A DNA stretch of 64,000 bases. Origin: Microbacterium yannicii (GTDB lineage Bacteria > Actinomycetota > Actinomycetes > Actinomycetales > Microbacteriaceae). Under the pieces are notes generated by a model. The model did no database searches and was not told where the DNA came from. It worked only from the letters and a program-made list of their open reading frames with translations. Position numbers and translations under genes: made by a program. The DNA lies in the NCBI RefSeq assembly GCF_024055635.1, contig NZ_JAMXMB010000010.1, positions 62,001-126,000 on the forward strand, in the 5' to 3' direction. This document shows, one piece after another, positions 42,253-51,856 of the stretch (position 1 is the stretch's first letter; each line of letters opens with the position of its first letter).

Positions 42253-42334
42253 GCGGGAGTGGTGAAATCGGCAGACACGCAGGATTTAGGTTCCTGTGCC
42301 TTCGGGCGTGTGGGTTCAAGTCCCACCTTCCGCA
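42253..42334 (+). tRNA. tRNA-Leu (anticodon UAG)
   Basis: The acceptor stem GCGGGAG (42253-42259) pairs with CTTCCGC (42327-42333), discriminator A at 42334; CCA is not encoded. The anticodon arm is CAGGA-TTTAGGT-TCCTG with anticodon TAG, reading CUA and related leucine codons. The long variable arm (class II) and T-arm GTGGGTTCAAGTCCCAC are present. No integrase lies nearby. Confidence 0.95.
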
Positions 42335-42379
42335 CGCGAGATCTCGCATCCTCCGCCGACTGACGACGGGACATCCATC

Positions 42380-43165
42380 GTGCACGCAGTTCCCTCCGCG
42401 CTGATCCCCTGGCTGGATCCGGCCGCCATCATCGAATGGGCGGGCCCCTGGGCGCTCGTCGCCGTGTGCTTCATCATCTTCGCCGAGACAGGGCTCCTCA
42501 TCGGGTTCCTGCTCCCCGGCGACACACTGCTGGTCATCTCCGGCCTGCTGTCGCACCCGCAGTCGTATGCGCCGAACGGCGTGTTCGGCATCAGCGTCTG
42601 GTGGGTGGCGCTGCTGATCGGCCTCGCCGCGTTCCTGGGCGGTGAAGTCGGCTATTACATCGGCCACAAGGGCGGCCCCGCGGTCTTCGAGAAGAAGGAA
42701 TCCGGGCTGTTCAGCGTCAAGAACGTGGAGCGCACGAACGCGTTCTTCGAGCGGTTCGGCGGGCTGACCATCATCCTGGCCCGCTTCGTTCCGATCGTGC
42801 GCACGTTCGCCCCGGTCGCGGCGGGCGTCGGCCACATGAACAAGTGGAAGTACACGCTCTACAACCTCATCGGCGCGGTGCTGTGGGGCTTCGGTCTCAC
42901 GATGTTCGGCTACGTCATCGGCTTCATCCCGCCGGTAGCCAGGTTCGTGGAGAACTACATCGACCTGATCCTGCTCGCCGCCGTCGGCGGCACGGCCATC
43001 GTGACGCTGTGGCACTACTTCCGCGAGCGCAGCAAGGCGAAGAAGGCGGCCGCCGCGGGCGAAGACGTCGTCACGGACCACTCGGAGGCCGAGGCGTTGG
43101 TACTGGATCCCGAGGTGTTCGACCGCGGACCCGAGCACCACGAGGATGGCGCGCCGCGCGCCTGA
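42380..43165 (+). CDS. DedA family membrane protein
   Basis: A 261-residue DedA (SNARE-associated/VTT) protein, a family now linked to undecaprenyl phosphate and phospholipid flipping. Key parts are ALVAVCFIIFAETGLLIGFL with PGDTLLVISGLL (the E..xxP.P.E-like membrane re-entrant motif), LGGEVGYYIGHKGGPAVFEK, and RFGGLTIILARFVPIVRTFA with PVAAGVGHMNKWKYTLYNLI, the conserved ARF.P..R..AP.VAG. Two C-terminal helices follow, and a charged cytosolic tail (RERSKAKKAAAAGEDVV). The GTG at 42380 is used because any earlier start would lie in the tRNA gene. It converges on the ku gene. Confidence 0.9.
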   Translation: MHAVPSALIPWLDPAAIIEWAGPWALVAVCFIIFAETGLLIGFLLPGDTLLVISGLLSHPQSYAPNGVFGISVWWVALLIGLAAFLGGEVGYYIGHKGGPAVFEKKESGLFSVKNVERTNAFFERFGGLTIILARFVPIVRTFAPVAAGVGHMNKWKYTLYNLIGAVLWGFGLTMFGYVIGFIPPVARFVENYIDLILLAAVGGTAIVTLWHYFRERSKAKKAAAAGEDVVTDHSEAEALVLDPEVFDRGPEHHEDGAPRA

Positions 43166-43192
43166 CCGGACGCCGGCTGGCGCGTCGGACCG

Positions 43193-44119
43193 TCAGGAGG
43201 CCTTCTTCTTGGCGGCGGGCTTCTTGGCGGTCGACTTCGCCGCGGGCTTCTTGGCGGATGCCTTGGCCGCGGGCTTGTCGTCGGCTGCGGCATCCTTCTT
43301 CCCTGACGATCCCTTCGCGCCGCCTTCGCGAGCCGCACGCGACTTCTCGACGCTCGCGCGCAGGGCCGCCATCAGGTCGATGACCTCGCCGCCGGCCTCT
43401 TCCTCCTCCTGGTCGCCGAACGTCTCGGAGGTGTCGAGCGCGTCGCCCTGCTCCAGCTTCGCCTCGATCAGGGTGCGCAGCTCCTGCTGGTACTCGTCGG
43501 TGAACTCCTCGGGGTCGAAGTCGCTCGAGAAGCTCTCGACGAGGGATGCCGACAGCTCGAGCTCCTTCGCCGAGATGCGGACGCTCTCATCCAGCGCCGG
43601 GAACGCGGCCTCTCGCACCTCATCGGCCCACAGCAGCGTCTGGAGCACCAGCACGTCGCCGCGCACGCGCAGCGCGGCCAGTCTCGTCTTCTGCCGCAGC
43701 GAGAAGCGGACGATCGCGGTGCGGTCGGTCTGCTCGAGCGTCCTGCGCAGCAGCACGTACGCCTTCGGAGAGCTGGAGTCCGGCTCGAGGTAATAGGCGC
43801 GATCGAGAGTCAGCAGATCGATCTGCTCGCTCGGCACGAACTCGACGACGTCGATCTCGCGACTCTTCTCGGCGGGGAGCGCGGCCAGATCGTCCTTGGT
43901 GAGCACGACGGTCTTGTCGCCGTCGTCGTACGCCTTGTCGATATCGGAGAACGGCACGACCTCGCCGTCGATCTCGCACACCCGCTGGTAGCGGATGCGG
44001 CCGCCGTCCTTGTTGTGCACCTGATGCAGCGACACGTCATGGTCCTCGGTCGCCGAGTACACCTTCACCGGCACGTTGACGAGCCCGAACGTCAGTGCAC
44101 CCTTCCAGATCGCCCTCAT
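43193..44119 (-). CDS. ku: Non-homologous end-joining protein Ku
   Basis: A 308-residue bacterial Ku homodimer subunit that binds DNA double-strand ends and recruits LigD. The core beta-barrel motif is RAIWKGALTFGLVNVPVKVY, then SLHQVHNKDGGRIRYQRVCE, EVVPFSDIDKAYDDGDK and IDLLTLDRAYYLEPDSSSPK. Beyond about residue 250 the C-terminus is Lys/Ala rich (KKPAAKSTAKKPAAKKKAS), as in mycobacterial and streptomycete Ku with extended DNA-binding tails. The ATG at 44119 fits the conserved start MRAIWKG; an ATG at 44134 is an alternative. It is divergent from ligD across 68 bp, consistent with shared control. Confidence 0.95.
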   Translation of the reverse strand: MRAIWKGALTFGLVNVPVKVYSATEDHDVSLHQVHNKDGGRIRYQRVCEIDGEVVPFSDIDKAYDDGDKTVVLTKDDLAALPAEKSREIDVVEFVPSEQIDLLTLDRAYYLEPDSSSPKAYVLLRRTLEQTDRTAIVRFSLRQKTRLAALRVRGDVLVLQTLLWADEVREAAFPALDESVRISAKELELSASLVESFSSDFDPEEFTDEYQQELRTLIEAKLEQGDALDTSETFGDQEEEEAGGEVIDLMAALRASVEKSRAAREGGAKGSSGKKDAAADDKPAAKASAKKPAAKSTAKKPAAKKKAS

Positions 44120-44187
44120 CCCACCAGTGAACACCAGTGCGCCGACACCGGGCCACCCCTTGTGCCCGTCGCCGATACTCTGTCCGC

Positions 44188-46716
44188 ATGGCGGGCGACG
44201 AGCAGCTGGTGCGCATCGGCGGTCGACGCCTGCGGATCACCAACCTCGACAAGGTGCTCTATCCCGAGACCGGCACCACCAAGGGCGAGGTCATCGACTA
44301 CTACTCGCGCATCGGCGAGGTGCTGATCCCCCATGTGATCGGTCGTCCCGTGACGCGCAAGCGATGGCCCGACGGGGTGGGCACGGAGAAGGATCCCGGC
44401 ATGGTCTTCTTCGCGAAGGACCTCGAGCGCGGCGCGCCCTCCTGGGTGAGACGGATGCCGATCCCCCACTCGACCGGGACCAAAGAGTATCCGCTGGTCG
44501 GCGACATCCCCACGCTCGTCTACCTGGCGCAGGTCGCCAGCCTGGAGCTCCACGTGCCGCAGTGGCGCTTCGCACCGGACGGCGGTCGGGGGCCGGCCGA
44601 CCGCCTCGTGCTCGACCTGGATCCCGGTCCCGGCGTCGGCCTGCAGGAGTGCGCGGTCGTCGCGGGCTGGGCTCGCGACATCCTTCTCGGCATGGGGCTG
44701 GAGCCGTACCCGGTGACGAGCGGCAGCAAGGGCATCCATCTCTACACCGCGCTGCCGCACGGCCAGTCGACCGAGCAGGCGTCCGCGCTCGCGAACGAGC
44801 TCGCCCGGGCGATCGAGGCCGACCACCGCGACCTCGTCGTCAGCAGCATGAAGAAGAGCGAGCGCCACGGCAAGGTGCTCATCGACTGGAGCCAGAACAA
44901 CGGGTCGAAGACGACGATCGCCCCGTACTCGTTGCGCGGTCGCGCACACCCCACCGTCGCCGCACCCCGCGGGTGGGACGAGCTCGACGATCCGCACCTG
45001 CGCCACCTCACATTCACGGAGGTCCTCGAGCGAATGGAGACGATCGGCGACCCGATGGCGGCACTCGGCTTCCACGCCGGCGGACGCGAAGCGGAGTCCG
45101 GTCCGCTGTCGGCCTACATCTCCAAGCGCAGCGCGCAGCGCACCCCCGAGCCCGTTCCGGCCAACCCGCTCGGCGCGACCCCGTCAGGCGAGCGGCCGCG
45201 CTTCGTGATCCAGGAGCACCACGCGAGCCGGCTGCACTGGGACTTCCGGCTCGAGCATGACGGCGTGCTCGTGAGCTGGGCGGTCCCCCGAGGCGTCCCG
45301 CACTCCTACAAGCGGAACAACCTCGCCGTCATGACCGAGGACCACCCGATGGAGTACGGCACCTTCGAAGGCACGATCCCGGCGGGCGAGTACGGCGGCG
45401 GCACCGTGACGATCTGGGACGACGGCCGGTACGACCTCGAGAAGTGGCGCGACGACGAGATCATCGCGACCCTCGAGGGGCGCCCGGGCGGACCGCTGGG
45501 ACGCGTGCGCCTCGCGCTCATCCGCACCGAGGGCGAGGGCGAGAAGTCGAGCTGGCTGCTGCACCGGATGAAGACGGATGCCGAGGGCCGGCCGCAGCCG
45601 GACGGCATCGTCGTCGAAGCCACGCCGCAGGCCGACGAGGAGCGCCCCCAGCGGCGCGCTGCGGACCCTCCTGCTGCCGGGGGAACGCCTGAACCCGCCG
45701 AGGCTGACTCCGCGGCCGGTTCGTCGCGGCCGCTCCCCCAGGCCGAGGAGCTGCGCCCGATGCTGTCGACGACCGCCACCCCCGCCGCCGCACGCGCCGC
45801 GTCGGAGCGGTGGGGTGAGCCCGCATGGGTCGAGATGAAGTGGGACGGCATCCGCGCCGTCGGCGTGTGGGACGGCCATCGGCTGCGTCTCTTCGCACGC
45901 AGCGGCAACGAGGTGACCCATCGCTATCCCGAGCTGACGGCGGTCGACGCCGGCCTCGGCGACGAACCCGCAGTGCTCGATGGCGAGCTGGTCGCGCTCG
46001 AGCCCGACGGGCGGCCGAGCTTCCCGCTGCTGCAGACCCGCATGAACCTCGAGCGCGCGGGCGACATCGCCCGCGAAGTCCGGCGGACGCCAGTGCACTA
46101 CTACCTCTTCGATGTGTTGTCGCACGACGGAGACGATCTTGCCGACCTTCCGCTGCGAGAGCGGCGCGATGTCCTCGAAGCGGTGACGACCGCAACCGTC
46201 GACGCGATCGCGGTTCCCCCGGTGTTCGACGACGTGGACGCGGCGCTCGACACGAGCGTCCAGCTGAGGCTCGAGGGGATCGTCGTCAAGGATCCGGGTT
46301 CGCGGTACGTGCGCGGAGGCCGGTCCGAGGCGTGGCTGAAGGTGAAGATCACCCGCACGCAGGAGGTCGTGATCGCCGGCATCCGCCCAGGCAAGGGCGG
46401 CCGCAGCAACACCTTCGGATCCTTGCTGCTCGGCATCCCCGACGAAGCGGGTCTTCGTTACGCGGGGCGCGTCGGATCGGGCTTCAGCGACTCGACCCTC
46501 GCCACGCTCATGAAGAAGCTGCTGCCGCTGCGCACCGACGCCAATCCACTGGTCGGCGTGCCACCCCTGGACGCACGCGACGCGCTGTGGGTGCGCCCGG
46601 AGCTCGTGGGCGAGGTCGAGTACGGCGAGTTCACGCCCGCCGGCATCATGCGCCATCCGCGCTGGCGCGGCCTGCGCCCCGACAAGAGGCCGGACGAGGT
46701 GCGCCGGGAGGACTGA
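44188..46716 (+). CDS. ligD: Multifunctional DNA ligase D (POL-PE-LIG)
   Basis: An 842-residue ATP-dependent ligase of non-homologous end joining. Domain order is polymerase/primase (residues about 10-300), phosphoesterase (about 330-490) and ligase (about 525-840), the mycobacterial-type arrangement. POL: metal Asp143 and Asp145 in LVLDLDPGPG and the later VLIDWSQNNGSKTTIAPYSL. PE: FVIQEHHASRLHWDFRLEHD with its His pair. LIG: nucleotidyl Lys551 in VEMKWDGIRAVGVWDG, LDGELVAL, LEGIVVKDPGSRYV and SEAWLKVKI. An acidic, Pro-rich linker joins PE to LIG. ATG 44188 is chosen since the conserved ITNLDKVLYPE follows at residue 16. It acts with the divergent Ku. Confidence 0.96.
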   Translation: MAGDEQLVRIGGRRLRITNLDKVLYPETGTTKGEVIDYYSRIGEVLIPHVIGRPVTRKRWPDGVGTEKDPGMVFFAKDLERGAPSWVRRMPIPHSTGTKEYPLVGDIPTLVYLAQVASLELHVPQWRFAPDGGRGPADRLVLDLDPGPGVGLQECAVVAGWARDILLGMGLEPYPVTSGSKGIHLYTALPHGQSTEQASALANELARAIEADHRDLVVSSMKKSERHGKVLIDWSQNNGSKTTIAPYSLRGRAHPTVAAPRGWDELDDPHLRHLTFTEVLERMETIGDPMAALGFHAGGREAESGPLSAYISKRSAQRTPEPVPANPLGATPSGERPRFVIQEHHASRLHWDFRLEHDGVLVSWAVPRGVPHSYKRNNLAVMTEDHPMEYGTFEGTIPAGEYGGGTVTIWDDGRYDLEKWRDDEIIATLEGRPGGPLGRVRLALIRTEGEGEKSSWLLHRMKTDAEGRPQPDGIVVEATPQADEERPQRRAADPPAAGGTPEPAEADSAAGSSRPLPQAEELRPMLSTTATPAAARAASERWGEPAWVEMKWDGIRAVGVWDGHRLRLFARSGNEVTHRYPELTAVDAGLGDEPAVLDGELVALEPDGRPSFPLLQTRMNLERAGDIAREVRRTPVHYYLFDVLSHDGDDLADLPLRERRDVLEAVTTATVDAIAVPPVFDDVDAALDTSVQLRLEGIVVKDPGSRYVRGGRSEAWLKVKITRTQEVVIAGIRPGKGGRSNTFGSLLLGIPDEAGLRYAGRVGSGFSDSTLATLMKKLLPLRTDANPLVGVPPLDARDALWVRPELVGEVEYGEFTPAGIMRHPRWRGLRPDKRPDEVRRED

Positions 46717-46743
46717 CCCGCCCCGCGGACTGACCAGCTGCGC

Positions 46744-47655
46744 TCAGGCGTGCGCGTCGTGCTCGACGTGACCGGCGGGCTCGAGCTGGAAGGTGGAGTG
46801 CTCGACGTCGAAGTGCTGCGACAGGCAGCTCTGCAGACCACTCAGGATGCCGGCGGCCCGGCCGTCTCCGAGCGCGGCGTCGTCGACCACGACATGGGCG
46901 GTGAACACCGGTGCGCCGCGGGTCAGCTGCCAGACGTGGACGTCGTGCACGTCCACGACGCCCGGGGTGGCGAGGATGTGGTCGCGGATCTCTGTGACGT
47001 GGGTGCCCTTCGGCGCCGACTCGGCGAGCACCGACACGACCTCGCCGAGCAGCCGGATGGCGCGGGGAACGATCATGGCCGCGATGAGCAGCGACGCGAT
47101 CGCGTCCGCCTGATCCCACCCTGTGGTGAGGACGACGACAGCCGCGATGATCACGGCGGCCGAGCCGATCAGGTCGCCGAGCACCTCGAGATACGCGCCC
47201 CGCACGTTGATGCTGTGCCGCTGCGCCGCACTGAGCAGCCACATCGCGACGGCGTTCGCCACCAGTCCGACGACGGCGACCACGAGCATGAGGCCACCCG
47301 CGATCTCACCCTCGCCCGGATTCAGCAGGCGGAGCACCGCCTCGTACGCCACCCAGGCCGACAGCACGAGAAGGATGACCCCGTTGACGAGGGCGCCGAA
47401 CACCTCCGCGCGCTGATAGCCGAACGTGCGGCGGTCGTTGGCCGGCCGCGCGGCCACCGTGCTGGCGACGAGGGCGATCACGAGGGCCGCCGCGTCGGTG
47501 AACATATGGGCCGCGTCCGCGAAGAGCGCCAGGGATCCCGACAGCGCTGCGCCGACCACCTGCACCACCATCACCGTCGAGGTGATCGCGAGCGAGATCG
47601 CGAGCAGGCGACGGTTGCCCGCCCCGCGGATCCCGGTCGGCGCGTGATCGTGCAT
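46744..47655 (-). CDS. Cation diffusion facilitator (zinc/cobalt/cadmium exporter)
   Basis: A 303-residue CDF-family antiporter (ZitB/CzcD-like) that expels Zn2+ or related metals in exchange for protons. Six hydrophobic helices are visible. Helix 2 carries SLALFADAAHMFTDAAALVI with the HxxxD metal site, and helix 5 carries GAYLEVLGDLIGSAAVIIAA with the partner D. A C-terminal cytosolic ferredoxin-like domain follows (VVDVHDVHVWQLTRGAPVFT). His-rich ends (MHDHAPTG, EPAGHVEHDAHA) may sense metal. It converges on ligD. A weak inverted repeat GAATGATCGTGATTC at 47708-47722 lies upstream but is not a clear metal-regulator box. Confidence 0.92.
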   Translation of the reverse strand: MHDHAPTGIRGAGNRRLLAISLAITSTVMVVQVVGAALSGSLALFADAAHMFTDAAALVIALVASTVAARPANDRRTFGYQRAEVFGALVNGVILLVLSAWVAYEAVLRLLNPGEGEIAGGLMLVVAVVGLVANAVAMWLLSAAQRHSINVRGAYLEVLGDLIGSAAVIIAAVVVLTTGWDQADAIASLLIAAMIVPRAIRLLGEVVSVLAESAPKGTHVTEIRDHILATPGVVDVHDVHVWQLTRGAPVFTAHVVVDDAALGDGRAAGILSGLQSCLSQHFDVEHSTFQLEPAGHVEHDAHA

Positions 47656-47748
47656 GCGCCCAGGCTAAGCCCGGCTGCAGTCGCGCGCCGCCGTTCGGCC
47701 TAGTCGGGAATGATCGTGATTCTCAGTCGCAGCGCACGTCCGCGCCGC

Positions 47749-48438
47749 TCAGAGCTCCGCGAGCAGCGGGGCGAGCGCCTCGAACGCGCGGGCGCGGTGG
47801 GATGCCGCGTTCTTCTCGAGTGCCGTCCACTCGCCGACCGTCCGCTCGGCATCCGCCTGCTGGCCGTCCGGGATGAAGATCGGGTCGTAGCCGAAGCCGC
47901 CCTCGCCCGCGGCCGCGCTGGCGAGGCGGCCGGGCCACACGCCCTCGACGACGCCCTCCCGCGACGCCTCGCCGGGCACCACGAACGCGATCGTCGAGAC
48001 GAACTGCGCCGTGCGGTGCGGGTCCCGGATGTCGGAGAGCTGGTCGAGCAGCAGGTTCAGGTTGGCCGCGGCATCCTTCGCGTGCCCAGCCCAGTAGGCG
48101 GAGAACACGCCGGGGGCGCCGCCGAGCACGTCCACGCAGATGCCGGAGTCGTCGGCGAGCGCCGGCAGACCGGTGTGCTGAGCCGCGGCGCGTGCCTTGA
48201 TCAGCGCGTTCTCGGCGAAGGTGACGCCGTCCTCGACGGGTTCGGGGCCGTGGTAGGCGACGACGACGAGGTCGGGCCGCGTGGCCGCAACGATCGCCTG
48301 GAACTCCTCGACCTTGTGACGGTTGTGGGTGGCGAGGACGATCTGGTTCACGGGACCCCCGACGTCGGAGCCGGCGACCGCCGTCTGCGCCTCCGCTTCG
48401 GCGATCGCCTCCGCCATGTCGTCCGGATGTGCCGTCAC
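47749..48438 (-). CDS. rdgB: XTP/dITP diphosphatase (Ham1/RdgB family)
   Basis: A 229-residue non-canonical purine NTP pyrophosphatase that removes ITP, dITP and XTP from the nucleotide pool. Core motifs are [60 protein letters not shown] and [14 protein letters not shown]. The normal protein starts at the VLATHN strand; here about 30 extra residues precede it if the GTG at 48438 is used. That start overlaps the rph stop by four bases (GTGA), which favours it; the GTG just before NQIVLATHN is an alternative. Third gene of murI-rph-rdgB. Confidence 0.94.
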   Translation of the reverse strand: MTAHPDDMAEAIAEAEAQTAVAGSDVGGPVNQIVLATHNRHKVEEFQAIVAATRPDLVVVAYHGPEPVEDGVTFAENALIKARAAAQHTGLPALADDSGICVDVLGGAPGVFSAYWAGHAKDAAANLNLLLDQLSDIRDPHRTAQFVSTIAFVVPGEASREGVVEGVWPGRLASAAAGEGGFGYDPIFIPDGQQADAERTVGEWTALEKNAASHRARAFEALAPLLAEL

Positions 48439-49190
48439 GCTGCGCCCTCGCCGGCTCCCTCACCGAGAGCGGCGAGCTGGTGCGTGCGCAGGTCGGCGCA
48501 GCCGTTGACGCCGAGCTCGAGGAGCGCATCCAGTTCGCGCTTGTCGAACGGTGCGCCCTCCGCCGTGCCCTGCACCTCGACGAACAGGCCACGGCCGGTG
48601 ACCACGATGTTCATGTCGGTCTCGGCGCGGACGTCCTCGACGTAGGCCAGATCGAGCATCGGCTCGCCGTCGATGATGCCGACGGACACGGCCGACACCG
48701 AGTCGAAGAGCACGTTCGCCTTCTGTCCGATGAACTTCTTGCGCCGGCCCCACTCGATCGCGTCGGCCAGGGCGACGTACGCGCCGGTGATCGCGGCCGT
48801 ACGGGTGCCGCCGTCGGCCTGGAGCACGTCGCAGTCGATGACGATCGTGTTCTCACCGAGCGCCTTCGTGTCGACCACGGCGCGGAGGGCGCGCCCGATC
48901 AGGCGGGAGATCTCGTGGGTGCGGCCGCCGATCCTGCCCTTGACGCTCTCGCGATCGTTGCGCTCGTTCGTGGCGCGGGGCAGCATGGCGTACTCGGCCG
49001 TGATCCAGCCCTTGCCCTTGCCGCTCAGCCAGCGCGGCACGCCGTTCGTGAACGACGCCGTGCACAGCACCTTGGTGTCGCCGAACGAGATGAGCGCCGA
49101 GCCTTCGGCCTGACTCGACCAGCCTCGCTCGATCGTGACGGGACGCAGCTGGTCGACGGTGCGACCGTCGGCACGGGTGATGTCGGTCAT
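48435..49190 (-). CDS. rph: Ribonuclease PH
   Basis: A 251-residue phosphorolytic 3'-5' exoribonuclease that trims tRNA 3' ends, acting as a hexamer. Typical parts are [99 protein letters not shown] and the active-site Asp pair near [20 protein letters not shown]. The length is normal. The order murI-rph-rdgB is conserved in actinobacteria. Its stop overlaps the rdgB start; the gap of about 100 bp to murI could hold a promoter. Confidence 0.97.
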   Translation of the reverse strand: MTDITRADGRTVDQLRPVTIERGWSSQAEGSALISFGDTKVLCTASFTNGVPRWLSGKGKGWITAEYAMLPRATNERNDRESVKGRIGGRTHEISRLIGRALRAVVDTKALGENTIVIDCDVLQADGGTRTAAITGAYVALADAIEWGRRKKFIGQKANVLFDSVSAVSVGIIDGEPMLDLAYVEDVRAETDMNIVVTGRGLFVEVQGTAEGAPFDKRELDALLELGVNGCADLRTHQLAALGEGAGEGAA

Positions 49191-49292
49191 TTCTCTCCTC
49201 TGACGGTGCGCATGTCCCGGATCCGATCGCTTCCCGAAGCCGGGAACCGCGGAGTTCTGGACATGGTGGGGGGATTGTGGGACACGGATGCC

Positions 49293-50120
49293 TCAGCCCA
49301 GGCGGGTGGGCAGGTCGATGGCGCCGGTCTGCACGAGCCGCACGGCGCTGACCTCGCGGCCCATGAGCCGGTGGGCGAGGCGCAGGAACTCATCGGCCGA
49401 CGCGCCGGTGGCTTCGTAGAGATGCTGGGGCTCGGCATCCGGGCCTGCAAGCAGATCGCGGGAGACCAGTTGGCGGTAGACGTCCTTCGCGGTCTCGGTG
49501 TCGCTCGACACGAGGCTCACCTCGGGTCCCATCACATAGCTGATGGCACCCTCGAGGAACGGATAGTGCGTGCAGCCGAGCACCAGCGTGTCGACCCCGG
49601 CGTGGCGGAGGGGTGCGAGGTATTCCTCGGCGACGGCGAGCACCTCGGGTGAGCCGGTGACGCCGGCCTCGACGAACTCCACGAAGCGCGGGCAGGCCTG
49701 CGCGAAGACCGTCAGCTCGGCGTTGACGCCGAGCATGTCCTGGTACGCCCCCGACGAGATCGTGCCGGCGGTGCCGATGACACCCACGCGGCCGTTGCGG
49801 GTCGTCGACATGGCGGTGCGCACCGCGGGGTTGATCACCTCGACGACCGGCACGTCGTAGCGCTCGCGCGCGTCGCGGAGCATGGCGGCCGACGCGGTGT
49901 TGCAGGCGATGACGAGCATCTTCACGCCCTGATCCACCAGGTCGTCGAGCACCTCGAGCGCGTAGCGGCGCACATCCGCGATCGGCTTCGGCCCGTAGGG
50001 GGAACGTGCCGTGTCGCCGATGTAGAGGATCGACTCCTGCGGCAGCAGCGCCGAGACGGCGCGTGCGACGGTGAGACCGCCGACTCCGGAGTCGAAGATT
50101 CCGATCGGCGCGTCGTTCAC
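49293..50120 (-). CDS. murI: Glutamate racemase
   Basis: A 275-residue cofactor-independent racemase that makes D-glutamate for peptidoglycan. The N-terminus is [20 protein letters not shown] with the catalytic Asp, followed by [20 protein letters not shown]. The two catalytic cysteines are in [14 protein letters not shown] and [33 protein letters not shown] and [20 protein letters not shown] match the family. The start at ATG 50120 is 41 bp from the divergent nicotinate phosphoribosyltransferase. It is the first gene of the murI-rph-rdgB group. Confidence 0.97.
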   Translation of the reverse strand: MNDAPIGIFDSGVGGLTVARAVSALLPQESILYIGDTARSPYGPKPIADVRRYALEVLDDLVDQGVKMLVIACNTASAAMLRDARERYDVPVVEVINPAVRTAMSTTRNGRVGVIGTAGTISSGAYQDMLGVNAELTVFAQACPRFVEFVEAGVTGSPEVLAVAEEYLAPLRHAGVDTLVLGCTHYPFLEGAISYVMGPEVSLVSSDTETAKDVYRQLVSRDLLAGPDAEPQHLYEATGASADEFLRLAHRLMGREVSAVRLVQTGAIDLPTRLG

Positions 50121-50161
50121 GATGCCCCAGCCTACGCCAGCCGCTCACTAGGCTGGCCCGC

Positions 50162-51511
50162 ATGACCCTTGGGCACGCTTCGCGAGGGGGCGCCTCGACC
50201 GCCCTGCTGACCGACCGCTACGAGCTCACGATGGTCGATGCGGCCCTGCGCGACGGCACCGCCGAGCGCCGCTGCGTCTTCGAGCTGTTCGGCCGGCGGC
50301 TGTCGGCGGGGCGACGGTTCGGCGTGGTGGCCGGCACCGGCCGGCTGCTCTCACTGATCCGGGATTTCCGCTTCGACGACGAAGTGCTGCAGTTCCTGCG
50401 CGACGAGAAGGTGGTGGATGCCTCGACCCTCGACTTCCTCGAGGGCTACCGCTTCACCGGATCGATCACCGGGTACCGCGAGGGCGAGCTCTACTTCCCC
50501 GGCTCGCCCATCCTCACGGTCGAGGGCACCTTCGCCGAGGCCGTCGTGCTCGAGACGCTCGCGCTGAGCGTGCTCAACCACGACTCGGCCATCGCCACGG
50601 CTGCCGCGCGCATGAGCGTCGCCGCCGGTGACCGGCCCCTCGCCGAGATGGGCTCCCGGCGGGCGGCGGAGGGTTCGGCCGTGGCGGCCGCGCGCGCGGC
50701 CTACATCGCCGGCTTCGCCGCGACCTCGAATCTGGAGGCCGGCCGGCTCTGGGGCATCCCCACGATGGGCACCGCCGCGCACTCGTGGACCCTCCTGCAC
50801 GACACCGAGGAGGACGCCTTCCGCGCGCAGATCGACGCGCTCGGGACGGGCACCACGCTTCTCGTGGACACCTACGACATCCACCGCGGTGTGGAGACCG
50901 CCGTGCGGATCGCGGGCACAGAGCTCGGCGGGGTCCGGATCGACTCCGGCGACCTTCCCACCGTGGCGGCCGAGGTGCGCGCGCAGCTCGACGCGCTCGG
51001 GGCGAGCGGCACCCGGATCACCGTGACGAGCGACCTCGACGAATATGCGATCGCGGCGCTCGCGGCATCCCCCGTCGACTCGTACGGTGTCGGAACCTCG
51101 GTGGTCACCGGGTCGGGCACGCCGACGGCGGGCATGGTCTACAAGCTCGTCGCCCGTCAGGACGACCAGGGCGGGTGGGTGGGCGTGGCGAAGGCCTCGA
51201 CCGACAAAGCGTCCAAGGGCGGCCGCAAGGCCGCGTTCCGCACGCTCGACGAAGGAACCGCGACGAGCGAGCTCGTCGTCGTGTCGGACGGCTTCGAGGC
51301 CCTCGACACCGGCGCGTCGCACCCGGGCGCGCGTCCGCTGCAGGTGCCGCTGGTGACCGACGGGGAACCGGATGCCGCGTTCGAAGGCCCGGCGGGCGTG
51401 GAAGCCGCGCGGGCGCATCACACCCGCGTGCGAGAAGAGCTTCCGGTGCGCGCTCTCGCCCTCAGCCGGTCGGACCCGGCCATCCCGACGGTCTACGCGG
51501 ACGCGGAGTGA
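50162..51511 (+). CDS. pncB: Nicotinate phosphoribosyltransferase
   Basis: A 449-residue enzyme of the NAD salvage pathway that joins nicotinate to PRPP, coupled to ATP. Family signatures are LLTDRYELTMVDAALRDGTA near the start, RRCVFELFGRRLSAGRRFGV, the His-containing SVLNHDSAIATAAARMSVAA, RPLAEMGSRRAAEGSAVAAA, GTAAHSWTLLHDTEEDAFRA, LVDTYDIHRGV and GVRIDSGDLPTVAAEVRAQL. The active-site His that is phosphorylated probably lies in GTAAHSW. The length is normal for the actinobacterial clade. ATG 50162 is near the divergent murI. A weak hairpin (CGGACG/CGTCCG, 51513-51534) follows the stop. Confidence 0.93.
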   Translation: MTLGHASRGGASTALLTDRYELTMVDAALRDGTAERRCVFELFGRRLSAGRRFGVVAGTGRLLSLIRDFRFDDEVLQFLRDEKVVDASTLDFLEGYRFTGSITGYREGELYFPGSPILTVEGTFAEAVVLETLALSVLNHDSAIATAAARMSVAAGDRPLAEMGSRRAAEGSAVAAARAAYIAGFAATSNLEAGRLWGIPTMGTAAHSWTLLHDTEEDAFRAQIDALGTGTTLLVDTYDIHRGVETAVRIAGTELGGVRIDSGDLPTVAAEVRAQLDALGASGTRITVTSDLDEYAIAALAASPVDSYGVGTSVVTGSGTPTAGMVYKLVARQDDQGGWVGVAKASTDKASKGGRKAAFRTLDEGTATSELVVVSDGFEALDTGASHPGARPLQVPLVTDGEPDAAFEGPAGVEAARAHHTRVREELPVRALALSRSDPAIPTVYADAE

Positions 51512-51538
51512 CCGGACGGGCGCTCGCTCGTCCGCGCC

Positions 51539-51805
51539 TCAGGCGCCGAGCGACTCGTAGATCTCTTTGCAGGTCGGGCAGACCGGGAACTTCTCGGGAT
51601 CGCGGCCGGGCGTCCACTTCTTGCCACACAGCGCTCGCACCGGCTTACCCGTGATCGCGGACTCGAGGATCTTGTCCTTCTTCACGTAATGCGAGAAGCG
51701 CTCGTGGTCACCCGGCTCGATGTTCTCTTCTTTGAGGAGCTCTTCGAGCTCGCGATCGAGGGTCGCGATGCCGCCCTGGTCGGGGCTGTCCAGCGGGGTG
51801 CTCAT
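51539..51805 (-). CDS. DUF3039 domain protein
   Basis: An 88-residue actinobacterial protein of the DUF3039 family. The start includes GGIATLDRELEELLKEENIE, then HERFSHYVKKDKILESAITG, KPVRALCGKKWTPGRDPEKF and PVCPTCKEIYESLGA. The Cys residues in ALCGKKW and VCPTCKEIY form a probable zinc-binding knuckle. The family is highly conserved in actinobacteria but its function is unknown. It converges on pncB and follows the ABC exporter operon on the same strand as a separate unit. Confidence 0.88.
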   Translation of the reverse strand: MSTPLDSPDQGGIATLDRELEELLKEENIEPGDHERFSHYVKKDKILESAITGKPVRALCGKKWTPGRDPEKFPVCPTCKEIYESLGA

Positions 51806-51856
51806 GGTCTGCCAGTGTAGTCGGGGCTCGACGCCGTCGGGTCGGTCCGGACGAGG

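Noticed and set aside
42253..42334. tRNA-Leu as an integration site of a mobile element
   Set aside because: No integrase, no duplicated tRNA 3' end and only housekeeping genes on both sides.
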